Shown: one piece after another, positions 52,843 to 61,998 of the stretch | How positions within the stretch are numbered: position 1 is the first letter of the stretch | Layout of the letters: every line of letters starts with the position of its first letter | Origin: Microbacterium hydrothermale | GTDB taxonomy: Bacteria > Actinomycetota > Actinomycetes > Actinomycetales > Microbacteriaceae | Length of the DNA: 64,000 bases | Direction: 5' to 3' | NCBI RefSeq assembly: GCF_004854025.1 | Contig: NZ_STGM01000004.1 | Coordinates: forward strand, 248,001 to 312,000 | The notes under the pieces: model-generated | Databases searched by the model: none | What the model saw: the letters and a program-made list of their open reading frames with translations, nothing else | What the model was told of the DNA's origin: nothing | Translations under genes and position numbers: made by a program

Positions 52843-53511
52843 GTGAGCGACACCCCTGCCCCGCCCAGCCGCACCGCCGTCGTCGCCGCCGCGATCGACC
52901 TCTTCGTCGCGCACGGCTACGACCAGACGTCGGTGGAGCAGATCGCCCAGGCGGCGGGAGTGTCGCGCTCGACGTTCTTCCGGCAGTTCGGCGGCAAAGA
53001 AGACGTCGTCTTCGCCGATCACGAGGTGCTGCTCGCCGAGACGCGGGCGTACCTGTCGCAGCCGCACGACGATCCGTGGGCCGCGGTGTGCGAGGCGTCG
53101 GTGCGGGTGTTCCGGCACTTCGCCGCCGACCCCGAGCTCGCGCGGCGGCGTTACGTCGTCGTGCGCGAGATCCCCGACCTGCGCGATCGCGAGATCGTGA
53201 CGGTGTTCCGCTACGAACGGCTTTTCGACGAGTACCTGCGCGAGGCGCTCCCGGGACTGGACCCCCTGGATGCCGTCGGCTTCGCCGCCCTGGTGACGGC
53301 GGTGCACAACCACGTGCTGCGTCGACTGATGCGCGGCGCCCGCGTGCCGGCATCCGTCCTCCGCCGCGCCCTCGACGACGTGCTGCGCCGGTACGGCGTG
53401 CACCCCGACGGCAGCGATGCCGCCGGAGACGACCTGATCGTGGCGGCGTTCCCCCGCCGCATGCCCGCCGCCGAGGTGACGCGGCGCCTGCGCGCGTCGC
53501 TCGGCGACTGA
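52843..53511 (+). CDS. TetR-family transcriptional regulator
   Basis: A 222-residue regulator with an N-terminal helix-turn-helix (RTAVVAAAIDLFVAHGYDQTSVEQIAQAAGVSRSTFFRQFGGKEDVVFADHE) and a helical ligand domain. The likely target is the acyl-CoA dehydrogenase at 53774 or the small gene upstream, by position only. The start is the GTG at 52843, six bases after TAGGCT. Confidence 0.92.
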   Translation: MSDTPAPPSRTAVVAAAIDLFVAHGYDQTSVEQIAQAAGVSRSTFFRQFGGKEDVVFADHEVLLAETRAYLSQPHDDPWAAVCEASVRVFRHFAADPELARRRYVVVREIPDLRDREIVTVFRYERLFDEYLREALPGLDPLDAVGFAALVTAVHNHVLRRLMRGARVPASVLRRALDDVLRRYGVHPDGSDAAGDDLIVAAFPRRMPAAEVTRRLRASLGD

Positions 53512-53558
53512 GACGTCGAGCGTCCGGCGCGGCCCGAGAGCGGCGTCGTCCCTCTTCC

Positions 53559-53614
53559 CGAGTGTCCAGAACACCCGGACGTCTCTGGAAGCCCGCCGGG
53601 TGTTCTGGACGCTC
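53559..53614. repeat. Hairpin element D, simpler form
   Basis: An 18-of-19 inverted repeat (GAGTGTCCAGAACACCCGG at 53560-53578 with CCGGGTGTTCTGGACGCTC at 53596-53614) has a 17-base loop. A weaker copy of the reverse word (CTCTGGAA, about 53583) lies 19 bases before the right-arm copy, so it may be a decayed relative of elements A to C. The rest of 53512-53773 has no gene. Confidence 0.6.
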
Positions 53615-53773
53615 GAACGGGCTCGGAACAGCCGAGTCGCAGATCGTGCCTCTCCGGGGTGACCGGTCGCACCAACCGCCTCCGTCGCAGACCCACCCCT
53701 CGCACCCGAGCGTTCGCCCCGAGTACCGGGACCAGCGTGACACCGAGTCCCAACATGAGCGATACTCGGAACC

Positions 53774-55015
53774 ATGACCATCGACGCCGATGCCCGCACG
53801 CTCCCCGGAGAGCGCGTCGCCCACTACGATCTGCTGGGCCGCCGCGACACCGACTACTACGCCGTCTTCGCCGACATCCCCGACGCCGACCGCGCCGTGT
53901 GGGACGCCGCGAAGGCGTTCGCCGACGAGGTCGGCACGCGTATGCAGGGCGAGTGGGATGCCGCGACGTATCCGATCGATCTCGTGCGACGCATGGGCGA
54001 GCTCGAGCTCTTCACCGACGGCATCAAGCACCCCGACCTCCCGCACACCTCTCCCCTAGCCGCGGGACTGGTCAACATGGAGATCTCGCGCCACGACGGC
54101 TCCCTGGCCACGGCGCTGGCCGTGCAGGGCGGCCTCGCGCTGCGCACGCTGGCGTTCTACGGCTCCCCCGAGCAGCAGCAGCGCTGGCTCAAGCCGCTCG
54201 CCGACGGAACCGTGCTCGGCGCCTTCGCCCTGACCGAGCCCGACCACGGCTCCGACTCGGTGTCGCTCGAGACCACCGCCACGCGCACCGCGGACGGCTG
54301 GTCGCTCAGCGGCACCAAGAAGTGGATCGGCAACGGCGCCTCCGGCGGCATCACGTTCGTCTGGGCCCGCGTCGAGGACGAGGGGGCGGACGACCACGGC
54401 ACCGTGCGCTGCTTCCTGGTCGAGCAGGACACCCCGGGCTACACCGGCACCGTCATCACCGGCAAGGTGTCGCTGCGCGGCATTCACCAGGCCCACATCG
54501 CGATGGACGCCGTGCGTCTTCCCGCGGATGCCGTGCTGCCCGGCACCCACACCTTCAAGGACGCGTCCGTCGTCCTCTTCGCCACGCGTTCGGGTGTGGC
54601 CTGGTCGGCGCTCGGCCACGCGACCGCCTGCTACGAGATCGCGCGGACATATGCCACCGAGCGCATGCAGTTCGGAAGGCCCCTCGCGAAGTTCCAGATG
54701 GTGCAGGAGCGGCTCGCGCAGATGCTCGACGAACTCACCGCGATGCAGCTCTACTGCCGCCGCCTCGCCGACCTCGAGTCGTCGGGCGGACTGCGCCCCA
54801 CCCAGGCATCGCTCGCGAAGTACCACAACACGCGCGCGGCGCGGCGGATCGCCGCGATCGCCCGCGACCTGCTCGGCGGCAACGGCATCCTGCTCGAGAA
54901 CGGCGTCATGCAGCACATGGCCGACATCGAGGCCATCCACACCTACGAGGGCACGGAGAGCGTGCAGGCCCTCCTGCTCGGTCGCGACATCACCGGAATG
55001 AGCGCGTTCGTCTGA
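53774..55015 (+). CDS. Acyl-CoA dehydrogenase, glutaryl-CoA dehydrogenase-like
   Basis: A 413-residue flavoenzyme that oxidises an acyl-CoA at the alpha/beta carbons. Family blocks are FALTEPDHGSDSVSLET (FAD/substrate), WSLSGTKKWIGNGASGG, and the C-terminal LGGNGILLENGVMQHMADIEAIHTYEGTESVQALLLGRDITG, which includes the catalytic Glu of YEGT. The domain order is complete and the length is normal. The substrate is unknown. No electron transfer flavoprotein genes are next to it. Confidence 0.92.
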   Translation: MTIDADARTLPGERVAHYDLLGRRDTDYYAVFADIPDADRAVWDAAKAFADEVGTRMQGEWDAATYPIDLVRRMGELELFTDGIKHPDLPHTSPLAAGLVNMEISRHDGSLATALAVQGGLALRTLAFYGSPEQQQRWLKPLADGTVLGAFALTEPDHGSDSVSLETTATRTADGWSLSGTKKWIGNGASGGITFVWARVEDEGADDHGTVRCFLVEQDTPGYTGTVITGKVSLRGIHQAHIAMDAVRLPADAVLPGTHTFKDASVVLFATRSGVAWSALGHATACYEIARTYATERMQFGRPLAKFQMVQERLAQMLDELTAMQLYCRRLADLESSGGLRPTQASLAKYHNTRAARRIAAIARDLLGGNGILLENGVMQHMADIEAIHTYEGTESVQALLLGRDITGMSAFV

Positions 55016-55242
55016 ACCGGATGCCACGGCCCCGGCCCCGCGGGGGCGCCGGGGCCGGGTCGCGGTGGGTTCGGGGCCGGGTCTTGGCGGGCGCGGGCGC
55101 CGGGGTCGCGTGGCGGGTCTTTGCGGGCGCGGGCGCGGGGGGCGACGCAGCGGGGACGATCGGCGCGGCGGCGCCCTAACCGGCAGCCCGGGGCCGCGCA
55201 AGCGCCGCGGGCGATGTCGGACCCTCCCGCTAACGTCGTCGC
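55016..55242 (+). other. G-rich spacer with short direct repeat
   Basis: The plus strand here holds a dozen or more runs of three or more G within about 110 bases. It also holds two copies of GGGTCTTGGCGGGCGCGGGC (55079-55100 and 55115-55136, one mismatch) and a GGCCCCGG/CCGGGGCC stem near 55029-55057 that may end transcription of the dehydrogenase. It could fold into G-quadruplexes. No gene is seen. Confidence 0.5.
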
Positions 55243-56415
55243 ATGGGCCTCTTCTCTCGCCATCCCGCCCCGCGTCGCGCGGTCGAAGCCGTCGCCGAGG
55301 CGGTGCAGCCGCCACCGCGCAGCCTGTGGGCCGACGGGTTCGGGCGTCTCGCCGTCCGCGCGGTGCAGATCATCATCGTCGTCGCGCTCGTCGCCGGCAT
55401 CATCTGGGGCATCCGCCAGGTGACGCTGGTCATCATCCCGCTGATCCTGGCCCTGATCTTCGCGTCGGCGTTCGGCCCGGTCACGATGTGGATGCGCCGC
55501 AAGGGAGTACCCGCCGTCCTCGCGACCGTCCTCACCCTGCTCGCGGTGGTGCTCGTGCTCGCCGCCCTCGGTTGGCTCGTCGTCAACGCCGTGATCAACC
55601 AGTGGGACACACTCAGCGCGCAGGCCGTCGAGGGGTTCCAGAAGGCCCAGGACTGGTACCACACGCTGCCGTTCGCGATCTCTCCCGACCAGGTCGATCA
55701 GGCCGTTCAAGCCATCGGCGATTTCGTCACCAGCGCGCAGTTCGGCAACGGGGCCCTCGCCGGCGTCAGCGCGATCGCCTCCTTCGTCACCGGCTTCGTG
55801 CTCATGGTCGTCATCCTGTTCTTCTTCCTCAAAGACGGCCCGCGCATGTGGGAGTTCGTGCTGCGCCCCTTCCACGGCTCCGACTACGAGCGCGCCCGCC
55901 GCATCGGCGACAAGACCATCACCGTCCTCGGCTCGTACGTCCGCGGCACGGCCTCGGTGGCCGCCGTCGACGCGATCGGCATCGGCATCGGCCTGGCGAT
56001 CCTGCAGGTTCCCCTCGCGCTGCCCCTCGCGGTCCTCGTCTTCCTGCTGGCCTTCATCCCCATCGTGGGCGCGGTGATCGCCGGCATCCTCGCGGCCCTC
56101 GTGGCGCTCGTCACGAACGGGTGGGTCGTCGCCCTCGTCGTCGTCGGCATCGTCGTTCTCGTGAACCAGCTCGAGGGCAACTTCCTGCAGCCCGTCCTCA
56201 TGGGCCGCTCGATGAAGCTGCACTCCTTCGTCGTTCTGGTCGTCCTCGCCGGCGGAACCGCGATCGGCGGCATCCTGGGCACCCTCCTCGCCGTACCGCT
56301 CACCGCCGTCGTGTGGGGCATCATCACGGTGTGGAACGGCCCCGACAAGCCCGCCGAGTGGGCGCGTCGCAAGAAGCGCAAGGACCCCGTCCCGCTCGCG
56401 GGCGACGAGAGCTGA
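55243..56415 (+). CDS. AI-2E family (TqsA/PerM-like) transporter
   Basis: A 390-residue membrane protein with eight or more helices. The family layout is clear: FASAFGPVTMWMRRKGVPAVLATVL, VVILFFFLKDGPRMWEFV, the central YVRGTASVAAVDAIGIGIGLAILQVPLALPLAVLVFLLAFIPIVGA, and QLEGNFLQPVLMGRSMKLH. Family members export small solutes including autoinducer-2, but the substrate is unclear. TAACGT ends six bases before ATG 55243. The ligase gene follows after five bases. Confidence 0.92.
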   Translation: MGLFSRHPAPRRAVEAVAEAVQPPPRSLWADGFGRLAVRAVQIIIVVALVAGIIWGIRQVTLVIIPLILALIFASAFGPVTMWMRRKGVPAVLATVLTLLAVVLVLAALGWLVVNAVINQWDTLSAQAVEGFQKAQDWYHTLPFAISPDQVDQAVQAIGDFVTSAQFGNGALAGVSAIASFVTGFVLMVVILFFFLKDGPRMWEFVLRPFHGSDYERARRIGDKTITVLGSYVRGTASVAAVDAIGIGIGLAILQVPLALPLAVLVFLLAFIPIVGAVIAGILAALVALVTNGWVVALVVVGIVVLVNQLEGNFLQPVLMGRSMKLHSFVVLVVLAGGTAIGGILGTLLAVPLTAVVWGIITVWNGPDKPAEWARRKKRKDPVPLAGDES

Positions 56416-56420
56416 CGCTC

Positions 56421-57464
56421 GTGCCGTACGACATCCCCGCGCCGATGCTGGCGAAGTCGGTCCCCGAGGTTCCCGACCACGCGAAGGTGGCGGGCGGGTT
56501 CAGCTACGAACCGAAGTGGGACGGTTTCCGCGCGCTCGTCTCGTGGGACGGAACGGATGTCGAGATCGGCAGTCGCGGCGCGAAGCCGCTCACGCGGTAC
56601 TTCCCCGAACTGGTGGAGGCGTTCGCGCGACTCCTCCCCGAGCCATGCCTCCTCGACGGCGAGGTCGTCGTCGCCCGGGGCGAGCCGGGAGCGCAGCGAC
56701 TGGACTGGGAATCGCTGTCGCAGCGCATCCACCCGGCGGCCTCCCGGGTGAACCTGCTCGCCGAGGAGACCCCGGCGATGTTCATCGCGTTCGACCTCCT
56801 CGCCCGCGGCGAGCGCGACCTGCAGGGCGAGGCGTTCGCCGAGCGCCGCGCGCAGCTCGTCGACCTGCTCGGCGACGTCCCCCACCCCGTGCACGTCACG
56901 CGCACGACCGACGATCCCGACCTCGCCCGTCGCTGGCTGGCCGAGTTCGAGGGTGCCGGTCTCGACGGGGTGATCGCCAAACCGCTCGCGCAGCCCTACG
57001 CGCCGAACAAGCGCACGATGTTCAAGATCAAGCACGCGCGCACCGCCGACGTCGTGCTGCTGGGCTACCGCATTCACAAGTCCGGCGAGGGCGCCGGCTC
57101 TCTTCTGCTCGGACTGTACGACGACGACGGTCGTCTGCACGGGGTCGGAGGGGCCTCCGCCTTCACCGACAAGCGCCGCCGCGAGCTGATCGACGAGCTC
57201 GCGCCCCTCGTCGAGCGCGACGCCGACGGCGCGGCGGTCACCGGCGAGACCGACCGCTCGCGCTTCTCGGCTTCCAAAGACGTGTCGTTCGTGCGCCTGC
57301 GCCCCGAGCGCGTGCTCGAGGTGCGCTACGACCAACTCGAGGGCATGCGCTTCCGCCACACCGTGCAGTTCGACCGCTGGCGCCCCGACCGCGACGCCCG
57401 CTCGTGCACCTTCGCGCAGCTCGACAGCGTGAGTTCCTACGACCTGGGCGACGTCCTGGACTGA
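56421..57464 (+). CDS. ATP-dependent DNA ligase (LigC type)
   Basis: A 347-residue ATP-dependent ligase of the small bacterial kind. The adenylation motif is YEPKWDGFRALV, with nucleophile K32. Other nucleotidyl-transferase blocks are DGEVVV, FIAFDLLARGERDL, LDGVIAKP and KIKHARTADVVLLGYR. The C-terminal OB-fold ends in LRFRHTVQFDRWRPDRDARSCTF-like residues. The start is GTG 56421; the longer in-frame extension is a shadow of the transporter gene. It probably helps double-strand break or base-excision repair with the LigD-polymerase-like gene at 60-61 kb. Confidence 0.9.
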   Translation: MPYDIPAPMLAKSVPEVPDHAKVAGGFSYEPKWDGFRALVSWDGTDVEIGSRGAKPLTRYFPELVEAFARLLPEPCLLDGEVVVARGEPGAQRLDWESLSQRIHPAASRVNLLAEETPAMFIAFDLLARGERDLQGEAFAERRAQLVDLLGDVPHPVHVTRTTDDPDLARRWLAEFEGAGLDGVIAKPLAQPYAPNKRTMFKIKHARTADVVLLGYRIHKSGEGAGSLLLGLYDDDGRLHGVGGASAFTDKRRRELIDELAPLVERDADGAAVTGETDRSRFSASKDVSFVRLRPERVLEVRYDQLEGMRFRHTVQFDRWRPDRDARSCTFAQLDSVSSYDLGDVLD

Positions 57465-57568
57465 CGCCGCGGCGAGCCCGGGCGCGGTGCGGGCCGCTCG
57501 GCCGCGCGCCCGCGGCATCTCGGGCTCGACCGGTCCCGCGCCGCCCTCACCCGCGCACCGCCGCGCCA

Positions 57569-57643
57569 CCAGAACAGGAGATGCGGCGAGAACAGGACGA
57601 TCAGGTCGCCCGCGCCCTGTTCCCGACGAGTCCCCTGTCCTCG
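57569..57643. repeat. Hairpin element C with four copies of an AACAGGA-type word
   Basis: In the convergent spacer after the ligase, the word C(C/G)(A/G)G(A/G)ACAGG(A/G) lies at 57569-57579 and 57587-57597, and in reverse complement at 57615-57625 and 57633-57643. Copies in one arm are 18 bases apart, and the inner pair is separated by 17 bases, as in element B. There is no T-tract. The stretch 57465-57568 contains nothing else of note. Confidence 0.7.
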
Positions 57644-57659
57644 CGACGCCGGAGGCCGC

Positions 57660-58934
57660 TCAGCGCACCTCCGCGGCATCCGCCCGGCGGGCGATCAGCA
57701 CGACGCCGGCCGCGGCGACGGCGAACACCGCCGCGAGGATCGCCCACCCCGCGGTGCCGAGGTCGATCGCGGTGAGTGTCACGACGGCGGGGGCGATCAT
57801 CGCGCCGACCGCGTATCCGGTGCCGTATACGCCCTGGTAACTGCCCATGCGCTCCTGCGGCGCGAGGTCGAAGCTGAGGCTCCACCCGGCCGCGCTCGAG
57901 CTGATCTCGGCGAGCGAATGGACGACGGCCGCGGCGAACAGCACGACGACGACCGCCGTCGCGGGCCCCAAGCCCTCCCCGCCGATCCATCCCGCCGCGG
58001 CCCACAGCAGGCACGCGCCGACCATGAGCCATCCGGCGCGGGTCATCGCGCGTCCCGCCCCGGCGAAGGTGCCGGTCCCGCGGCTCATCCGCACCTGCAG
58101 CAGCACCACGACCACGGTGTTCACCAGCAGCAGGGGGCTCACGACGACGTCGGCGGCGATCGTGTGAGCGACGACCCACAGCGGTACTCCGATCTCGAAG
58201 ACCCCGAATTGGATGCCGAAGACGCCCATGAGAGCCGTCAACCACAGGAAGCGCGGGTCGCGGTAGGGGCTGCGCACCGCGACGCTCGCGGGAGCGGCGG
58301 TGTCGGCATCCGGGGCCTGTCGACGGAGGTCGACCCGCTGCGGGTCGAGGCCGGCCACGAGCACCGCCGACAGCAGGAAGAGCGAGCCCGCGATCGACAT
58401 CGTCAGGTGGAACGCGAACGGCGTGCCGAGGGCGAGCGGGATCGCGGCGACCGCGGTGCCGACGCCGATCCCCACGTTCGTCACGGTGCGCATCGTGGCG
58501 CGGATGCGCACGCGGTCCTCGCCGCGGAACGCGCGTCCGACGACAGCGGAGCGCACGCTGCCCCCGCCCTGCTGCGCCAGGAGCACGAGCGAGGCGACGA
58601 TCACGAGCGTCGGCAGATCGCGCACGAAGAGATAGCCGATCAGCGCCGCCCCCTGCACGACGTGCAGGATGACGAGCATCCGCCGCGCGCTGAAGCGATC
58701 GGAGAGATGGCCGAACACGAGCGAACTGGCCACGCCCACCGCACCGGCGATGGTCAGTCCGATGCCGACCGTGACGGGCTCGAGCCCCACGATGAGCGTC
58801 AGGTACAGCGTCGTCAGGGTGAAGAACGCGCCTCGACCGAGAGTGTCGACGAGGGTGACCGTGAGCAGGCGGCGCAGTGTCCGATCCGTCTGCACGAGGA
58901 TTCTGAGGGGGACGGTGGGGATCGTGCTGGTCAC
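57660..58934 (-). CDS. MFS transporter
   Basis: A 424-residue major facilitator with twelve membrane helices. An MFS motif A variant follows helix 2 (GHLSDRFSARRMLV). It is most like drug or sugar exporters; no substrate signature is seen. The start is uncertain: GTG 58934 fits the first structured residues (VTSTIPTVPLRILVQTDRTLRRLLTV), but an ATG 42 bases upstream would add MESGFRSWINGG. It diverges from the HTH gene at 58990, which may regulate it. Confidence 0.85.
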   Translation of the reverse strand: MTSTIPTVPLRILVQTDRTLRRLLTVTLVDTLGRGAFFTLTTLYLTLIVGLEPVTVGIGLTIAGAVGVASSLVFGHLSDRFSARRMLVILHVVQGAALIGYLFVRDLPTLVIVASLVLLAQQGGGSVRSAVVGRAFRGEDRVRIRATMRTVTNVGIGVGTAVAAIPLALGTPFAFHLTMSIAGSLFLLSAVLVAGLDPQRVDLRRQAPDADTAAPASVAVRSPYRDPRFLWLTALMGVFGIQFGVFEIGVPLWVVAHTIAADVVVSPLLLVNTVVVVLLQVRMSRGTGTFAGAGRAMTRAGWLMVGACLLWAAAGWIGGEGLGPATAVVVVLFAAAVVHSLAEISSSAAGWSLSFDLAPQERMGSYQGVYGTGYAVGAMIAPAVVTLTAIDLGTAGWAILAAVFAVAAAGVVLIARRADAAEVR

Positions 58935-58989
58935 CCCTCCATTGATCCAGGAGCGGAACCCGCTTTCCATCGATGTAGCGTGGGGCTTC

Positions 58990-59946
58990 ATGATCCGATA
59001 CGAGCTCGAGGCCGCCGACATCTCGGCGATCCGCTTCGGCATCTCCCCCCTGTCGGAGCTCGGTCTCGGCCTGCGCGCGCTCTCCCAACCCGAGGGCTTC
59101 CCCCTGCAGCGGCCGTGGCTGGACCGCATCGCCTCGGTGCGCCCCCTGCTCGACCTCGACGTTCTGCTCGCCCTCGTGAACGACCGCAAATGGACGGCCG
59201 ATTTCGTCAACCCCCGGCCGTCGTCGCCGCTCACCTCGCTCGACGACGAGCTGGTCACGCTCGGACGGATCCCCCGCGCCCGCTTCGTCGCCGACCTCGA
59301 ACGCGTCCACGGCGAGGTGCCGCCGGCGCTCCGCGGACGGCACGATGTCGTCGTGGCCCGCCTTCAGCGCGCCCTCGCCACCGCTTGGGACCTCTGCTTC
59401 GCCCCGCACTGGGCGCGGATGAGCGCGGTGCTACGGGCCGACATCGCCTACCGCGGGCGCATCGCCGCGCAATCGGGGATGGGCAGCGTGCTCAACGGGC
59501 TCTCGGATGCCGCCCGCTACGACGGCCACCACCTCGACGTGCGCCTGTGGAACCCCGAGATCCGCCGCCGGCCCGTGCTCGGCGAGGGGCTCACCCTCGT
59601 GCCGTCGATGTTCACCGTGCGCGTCTCGACCCCCATCGACGACGACCTGCCGCCGACGGTGATGTACCCCGCGCGCGGACAGGGCGCGATGTGGTCGCGC
59701 AGCACCCAGCCGGAGGAGGACGCCGTCTCCGACCTGCTGGGGCGCACGCGTGCGGCGCTTCTCGCGGCGCTGGGCGAGCCGGCATCCTCGACCGATCTCG
59801 CCCTCCGATTCGGGGTCTCGACGTCCGCGATCAATCAGCACGTCCGCGTGATGGAACGCGCGGGGCTGCTGAACCGCGCCCGGTACGGCCGCGCGGTGCT
59901 GTACTACCGCAGTGCGGCGGGCGACGCGTTGGCCACCGGCGGCTGA
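58990..59946 (+). CDS. DUF5937-type winged-helix regulator (ArsR-like C-terminus)
   Basis: A 318-residue protein. The N-terminal 220 residues resemble the DUF5937-like ligand part (MIRYELEAADISAIRFGISPLSELGLGLRAL). The C-terminal 80 residues form an ArsR-type helix-turn-helix (LLGRTRAALLAALGEPASSTDLALRFGVSTSAINQHVRVMERAGLLNRAR). TAGCGT ends eight bases before ATG 58990. The divergent MFS gene is its probable target. Confidence 0.82.
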   Translation: MIRYELEAADISAIRFGISPLSELGLGLRALSQPEGFPLQRPWLDRIASVRPLLDLDVLLALVNDRKWTADFVNPRPSSPLTSLDDELVTLGRIPRARFVADLERVHGEVPPALRGRHDVVVARLQRALATAWDLCFAPHWARMSAVLRADIAYRGRIAAQSGMGSVLNGLSDAARYDGHHLDVRLWNPEIRRRPVLGEGLTLVPSMFTVRVSTPIDDDLPPTVMYPARGQGAMWSRSTQPEEDAVSDLLGRTRAALLAALGEPASSTDLALRFGVSTSAINQHVRVMERAGLLNRARYGRAVLYYRSAAGDALATGG

Positions 59947-59997
59947 GGCGAGGCGCGTCGACGACGGTCTGCGCGGCCCGGGCAATGCCCTCCGCCG

Positions 59998-61023
59998 TCA
60001 GTGCCCCGGGTTCTTCGCGCGCGAGGGCTGCACGCGCGGCGGCTCCCCCGGCATCTTCGGGAACTCCGGCGGGAACGGCATCTCCCCCAGCCCGTTCTCG
60101 ACGTCGCGCTCCCACCACTGCAGCAGCGTGTCGATGCGCCCGGGCTTCTCCGCGAATCCGGCCCACGGATCGCCGACGGATGCCAACCGCTCCGGCACCG
60201 AGCGCACCGTGAACGCGAGCGGGTCGAGGCCGTCGAGCTCGTCCCAGGCGACCGGGGTCGACACGGTCGCGGTGGGCAGCGCGCGCGGCGAATACGCTCC
60301 GGCCATCGTGCGATCGCGATTGGCCTGGTTGAAGTCGACGAAGATGCGCTCGCCCCGCTCCTCCTTCCACCAGCTCGTCGTCACGGCATCCGGCATCCGT
60401 CGTTCCAGCTCGCGCGCCGCGGCGATGACCGCGTGCCGCACGTCGAGGAACTCGTGCGCCGGCTCGATCGGGCAGAACACGTGCAGACCGCGGTTGCCGC
60501 TCGTCTTGATCCACGGCTCGAGCCCCGCCTCGCGCAGCACGACGCGCAGTTCGTGGGCGGCCGTGACCGCCTCGGCGATCCCGGTGCCGGGCTGGGGATC
60601 GAGGTCGATGCGCAGTTCGACCGGGTGATCGGGATCGCTCGCGAGCGAGGCCCACGGGTGGAACACGATCGTGTTCATCTGCGCCGCCCACACCGCCGAC
60701 GCGATCTCGCCGAGGAAGAGCTGCGGATGCCGCCGCCCGCTGTTGTACGTCACGGTCACGGCCTCGACGAAGTCGGGAGCCCCCTTCGGCGGGTTCTTCG
60801 AGAAGAAGGCCTCGCCGCCGACGCCCTCGGGGAAGCGCTCGAGCGACACGGGCCGGTGCCCGTTCGCGGCGATGAACGGATCGCCCACGGCGACGAGGTA
60901 CTCGGCCAGCTCGCGTTTCGTGATCCCCACCTTGGGCCAGAGCACCCGGTCGGGGTTCGAGATGCCCACCTCGCGATCGCCGTCGGGTCCCGGCACGGTC
61001 AGGGTGATGCGAGGGGATGCCAT
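59998..61023 (-). CDS. LigD-type polymerase/primase domain protein (NHEJ)
   Basis: A 341-residue archaeo-eukaryotic primase-like enzyme, the stand-alone polymerase domain of LigD. Signatures are SNPDRVLWPKVGITKRELAEYL at the start, then ELRIDLDPQPGTG with the metal-binding DxD, IKTSGNRGLHVFCPI, and VDFNQANRDRTMAGAYSPRA. It fills in ends during non-homologous end joining. No Ku gene is in the window. TAGCGT ends six bases before ATG 61023. The spacer 61024-61293 shows no other gene. Confidence 0.9.
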   Translation of the reverse strand: MASPRITLTVPGPDGDREVGISNPDRVLWPKVGITKRELAEYLVAVGDPFIAANGHRPVSLERFPEGVGGEAFFSKNPPKGAPDFVEAVTVTYNSGRRHPQLFLGEIASAVWAAQMNTIVFHPWASLASDPDHPVELRIDLDPQPGTGIAEAVTAAHELRVVLREAGLEPWIKTSGNRGLHVFCPIEPAHEFLDVRHAVIAAARELERRMPDAVTTSWWKEERGERIFVDFNQANRDRTMAGAYSPRALPTATVSTPVAWDELDGLDPLAFTVRSVPERLASVGDPWAGFAEKPGRIDTLLQWWERDVENGLGEMPFPPEFPKMPGEPPRVQPSRAKNPGH

Positions 61024-61293
61024 GTGCCGACGCTAACGCTCCCGTGCCGTCGTGTCTGCCCGTTGCGCGACGGCGGTCGCCGCTCGCGCCGCGGGGCGTC
61101 GCACGTGGCGCCGCGGTCCGAACATGCAGGCACCCGCGACCGCGCGGGGCGTCGCGCATGGCGCCGGGGCCACCACGCACGTCCCTGTGCCCGGCGGTTC
61201 GCCGCTTCGGGCCGCCCGCGCGCACACGAGGAGTCACGCCGCGCGCCTGTCCACCCCGGGCCGACGCCTCCACCTCCGGCCTACGCTCGAGAC

Positions 61294-61920
61294 ATGACCT
61301 CCGCCGCCGCCCGCACCGCTCTCGACATCGCCGACTGGCGCCGCCGCGTGTTCGCGCTCTACGACGCCGTTCGCGAGGCCGACGACCCCGAAGACGCCCA
61401 CGAGCTCTGGCGGATCGAGCGCGATGCGCTCTTCGCCGACCATCCCGCGACGCCGCTGCTTCCGGAGCAGCGAGAGGGGTTCGTGGGTCTGCCCCTCGCC
61501 CCGTACGACGCGGCGTGGCGCTTCGAGGTGCCCCTGCTCGACGCCGAGGAGGCCTCGTTCGTCGCCACCACCGGGACGGACGGCGAGGTCGGCTTCGAAC
61601 GCATCGGCCGCGTCGAGCTCCCCGACACCGGATCTCTCGACGTCTGGCGCTTGACGTCGTACGGCGGCGGTCTTTTCGTGCCCGTGCGCGACGCGGCCGC
61701 CGGCCGGCCGGGCGGCACGTACGGCGGCGGACGCTACCTGCTCGACACCATCAAGGGTGCGGATCTCGGACGCGGGTCCGCCCCCGACAGCCTCGTGATC
61801 GACTTCAACTTCGCCTACAACCCGTCGTGCGCCTACGACCCCATGTGGGCGTGCCCCCTCGCTCCCGCCGGGAACGTGCTGCCCGTGGCGGTTCCCGTCG
61901 GCGAGCTCTATGGGGTGTGA
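61294..61920 (+). CDS. DUF1684 family protein
   Basis: A 208-residue protein whose second half matches DUF1684: GGGRYLLDTIKGADL, then LVIDFNFAYNPSCAYDPMWACPLAPAGNVLPVAVPVGE. The conserved Tyr/Asn/Cys residues in that stretch suggest an enzyme, but the family has no established function. TACGCT ends six bases before ATG 61294. Confidence 0.9.
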   Translation: MTSAAARTALDIADWRRRVFALYDAVREADDPEDAHELWRIERDALFADHPATPLLPEQREGFVGLPLAPYDAAWRFEVPLLDAEEASFVATTGTDGEVGFERIGRVELPDTGSLDVWRLTSYGGGLFVPVRDAAAGRPGGTYGGGRYLLDTIKGADLGRGSAPDSLVIDFNFAYNPSCAYDPMWACPLAPAGNVLPVAVPVGELYGV

Positions 61921-61955
61921 GGGCTCGACCCTCCGGCATCCGGAACCCTGACGCG

Positions 61956-61989
61956 ACAGCGGGCCGCCCCGAGAGGGACGGCCCGCTGT
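61956..61989. terminator. Bidirectional-type terminator
   Basis: A perfect 11-bp stem (61956-61966 with 61979-61989) contains an inner CCC/GGG extension and is followed by TTCTCTT. It sits between the convergent DUF1684 and SseB genes and can serve both. Confidence 0.75.
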
Positions 61990-61998
61990 TCTCTTGGT

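Noticed and set aside
55065..57464. A frame of about 800 residues that ends in the ligase
   Set aside because: Only the last 347 residues match the ligase. The earlier part is a low-complexity shadow of the AI-2E transporter, so it is not a fusion.
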